From Mucilaginibacter dorajii (GTDB taxonomy: Bacteria; Bacteroidota; Bacteroidia; Sphingobacteriales; Sphingobacteriaceae): a stretch of DNA of 64,000 nt. Every line of letters begins with the position of its first letter. The first letter of the stretch is position 1. Below the pieces are notes generated by a model. That model was not told the origin of the DNA. It did no database searches and saw only the letters and a list, made by a program, of their open reading frames with translations. The stretch covers positions 124,001 to 188,000 of the forward strand of contig NZ_JANTYS010000008.1 in assembly GCF_024808255.1 (NCBI RefSeq). Reading direction: 5' to 3'. Of this stretch, positions 62,444-64,000 are shown in pieces. Made by a program: the position numbers and the translations under genes.

Positions 62444-64000
62444 TCAATAGAATTTCTGATAGTAATCAATATAACTATCTAATGTTTTTTGGTCGGCTAA
62501 TTTATCCAGATTTTCCTTCGTAATGATAAAAAAACTGTATTTATCCTTAGGTACCTTCATAATCTCGGGCAATAAAGGCACAATGCCACGCGCGTAATTT
62601 TTAACATCGTCCAGGCTGTAAAAGCGACCTACAAATATTACCTGGTCATCGGCCCCTATGGGTTTCAGGTCGTGCTTAATGGCGCTATTTGCAAAATGGA
62701 TACGGTTAAACTGCCCTACTCCAAAACGTGAAGAAGCAAGGTTAGTTGTACCTGTGGCAACATTTATAACAAAGTAATAGTTGGTGCTATCCCTTAAGTT
62801 AAATATATAAGTTACCGGAGTCGCCGTTATTACTGGTGGGGCAGCTGCAGGCGACTGTTGTTGCTGGGCCTGTTTGGCCGCGGCAAACTGATCAAGGAGC
62901 TTGCGTACCGAATCAACAGTAGGTGCCGCGTTAGCATTTACCGGCTGCTTAGGTGGTTCAACAATCGTTTTAACCGAATCTTTATGAGTTACAACCGCTA
63001 CAACAGGTGGTTTAACCTGTTCAACAGGTTTTGGCGGTGCCTGTACCGGGGGCTCGGCCTTGGGCTTTATTGGCGGCGTCACTTTAGGCTCCTGCCTTAC
63101 TTGTGCAACCTGTACATCGGCCGATGGATGATAAACCGGGCGGTATTCTGTTTTTTTTTGATAGGCTACCGGCGGCGTAAATGGAATTTCGTTTAAATCA
63201 TTATCAGATAAAACAACAGATCGGGTCGCCATCTCCGTTTTGTTTGAATCGATATAGGTAAGATGTTGTTGTGCTAATGGAGTTACCAGCCTGTCGTTAG
63301 GGTATTTAGCTACAATCAATTGCAGGTCTGTTAAAAATGGCTGCAGTTTTTCCTGGTGGGCTGCGGCTATCGTTTTTAAATAGTACAGTTGTGCTGCAAA
63401 TTTATTATCTGGATAGCGGCTTAGCAGGTCATTGGCCTGCGTAATTACATCAGTGTATTTCCTTTGGCTATACAAGTCATACACTTTGTTATAATACCCG
63501 TTAAACTCGGCATTGGCATCGTCCAGGCGTTTGGCGTAATTAGGGTCAAGAATTACTTTGGCAAAAACGGATTCGGGGAATTCTGCCAGGATCCTGTTTT
63601 TATAATCCTCAGATTTTTTTACATCCACATCGGCATATAAGCGGTACAGGTTATAATATACGGCTGCCTTATCGCTGCTTTTAGGGAAACGCAGTAATAA
63701 AGCCTCATAGGTTGCTATGGCTTCTTTTTTATCGCCCAAAATATCGCGGTAAAAATTGGCCATATCCATGTAGGCATTATAAACCCTGATGTTTGACCGG
63801 TTGAGCAGATCGGGTGTGAGTGGTACGTTTTTAATCAGGTCCTGCCGGTAAGCACCCGCATCGCCTTTTAATGCGTTGGCAGCATCTTGCGGCGATGGGG
63901 CAAACGGATCATCACTTTGGCTACCTGGGGAATTAACGGTTTGGGCAAGGGTACTGTTTGACCGTTTGCTGCGGCGCCAGTTATCTTCCAGTTTGCGGTT
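62444..64000 (-). CDS. sprE: Type IX secretion protein PorW/SprE, N-terminal part outside window
   Basis: The frame is open to the right edge of the window: upstream of the ATG at 63769 it continues for 77 more codons (NRKLEDNWRRSKRS at the edge), so that Met is internal. The visible 518 residues hold TPR-type helices (AIATYEALLLRFPKSSDKAA, YADVDVKKSEDYKNRIL), a Pro-rich linker (PPIKPKAEPPVQAPPKPV), and a C-terminal domain (RFYSLDDVKNYARGIVPLL, then KYSFFIITKENLDKL). This layout matches PorW/SprE, a lipoprotein needed for type IX secretion and gliding. Recognition is by memory of the family. Confidence 0.82.
   Translation of the reverse strand, partial: NRKLEDNWRRSKRSNSTLAQTVNSPGSQSDDPFAPSPQDAANALKGDAGAYRQDLIKNVPLTPDLLNRSNIRVYNAYMDMANFYRDILGDKKEAIATYEALLLRFPKSSDKAAVYYNLYRLYADVDVKKSEDYKNRILAEFPESVFAKVILDPNYAKRLDDANAEFNGYYNKVYDLYSQRKYTDVITQANDLLSRYPDNKFAAQLYYLKTIAAAHQEKLQPFLTDLQLIVAKYPNDRLVTPLAQQHLTYIDSNKTEMATRSVVLSDNDLNEIPFTPPVAYQKKTEYRPVYHPSADVQVAQVRQEPKVTPPIKPKAEPPVQAPPKPVEQVKPPVVAVVTHKDSVKTIVEPPKQPVNANAAPTVDSVRKLLDQFAAAKQAQQQQSPAAAPPVITATPVTYIFNLRDSTNYYFVINVATGTTNLASSRFGVGQFNRIHFANSAIKHDLKPIGADDQVIFVGRFYSLDDVKNYARGIVPLLPEIMKVPKDKYSFFIITKENLDKLADQKTLDSYIDYYQKFY

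Overview
The window reads as a chromosomal segment of a gliding-type Bacteroidota, most likely family Sphingobacteriaceae (Mucilaginibacter/Pedobacter-like). This rests on the alternative complex III plus aa3-oxidase cluster, the gldKLMN and PorW/SprE genes of type IX secretion, many small Bacteroidota-specific families (DUF4286, DUF4271, DUF420, DUF983, DUF2461, DUF3341), and promoter-like TAnnTTTG boxes in place of E. coli-type -10 elements. Family assignments come from reading motifs by eye; no database search was possible.

Left part (1-20.7 kb): a truncated outer-membrane beta-barrel gene, an isolated deoxyhypusine-synthase-like gene, then a large plus-strand respiratory cluster. The cluster runs actABCDEF (quinol oxidation by alternative complex III), coxB and coxA, ctaA and ctaB (haem A synthesis), two subunit-III genes, subunit IV, a Sco protein, DUF420 and a small CxxC membrane protein. 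Together these make a quinol-to-oxygen electron transport chain with its cofactor assembly. DUF983, DUF2461 and an OmpA-like lipoprotein follow, ending in a strong hairpin terminator.

Middle (20.7-42 kb): a 700-bp gene-free stretch with two palindromic elements; a secreted protein with a degenerate metallopeptidase-like motif; DUF4286; a secreted TPR protein; then a three-gene operon of an S9-fold lipoprotein lacking catalytic Ser and His, a histidine kinase and an OmpR-type regulator. Next come a PIN toxin-antitoxin pair, a minus-strand cluster (VWA, MoxR-type ATPase, membrane metallophosphoesterase, UbiA-like protein, methyltransferase), a PfkB sugar kinase, NadR, a small membrane protein, a cupin-8 protein, a fasciclin protein and HemW.

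Right part (42-64 kb): a secreted glycan/glycoprotein-degradation group (M60-type peptidase, six-hairpin glycosidase, GH92 enzyme with an extra N-terminal domain, secreted accessory protein) without a SusCD pair; DUF4271 and HemD; the gldKLMN core of type IX secretion; uvrC bracketed by REP-like repeats; a class A PBP; and the 3' part of PorW/SprE running off the window. No tRNA, rRNA, CRISPR array, integrase or transposase gene was seen.

The most unusual items are the catalytically dead S9-family lipoprotein encoded with a two-component system, the orphan deoxyhypusine-synthase homologue, the Sco protein with Tyr in place of its copper-binding His, and the glycoprotein-degradation group.
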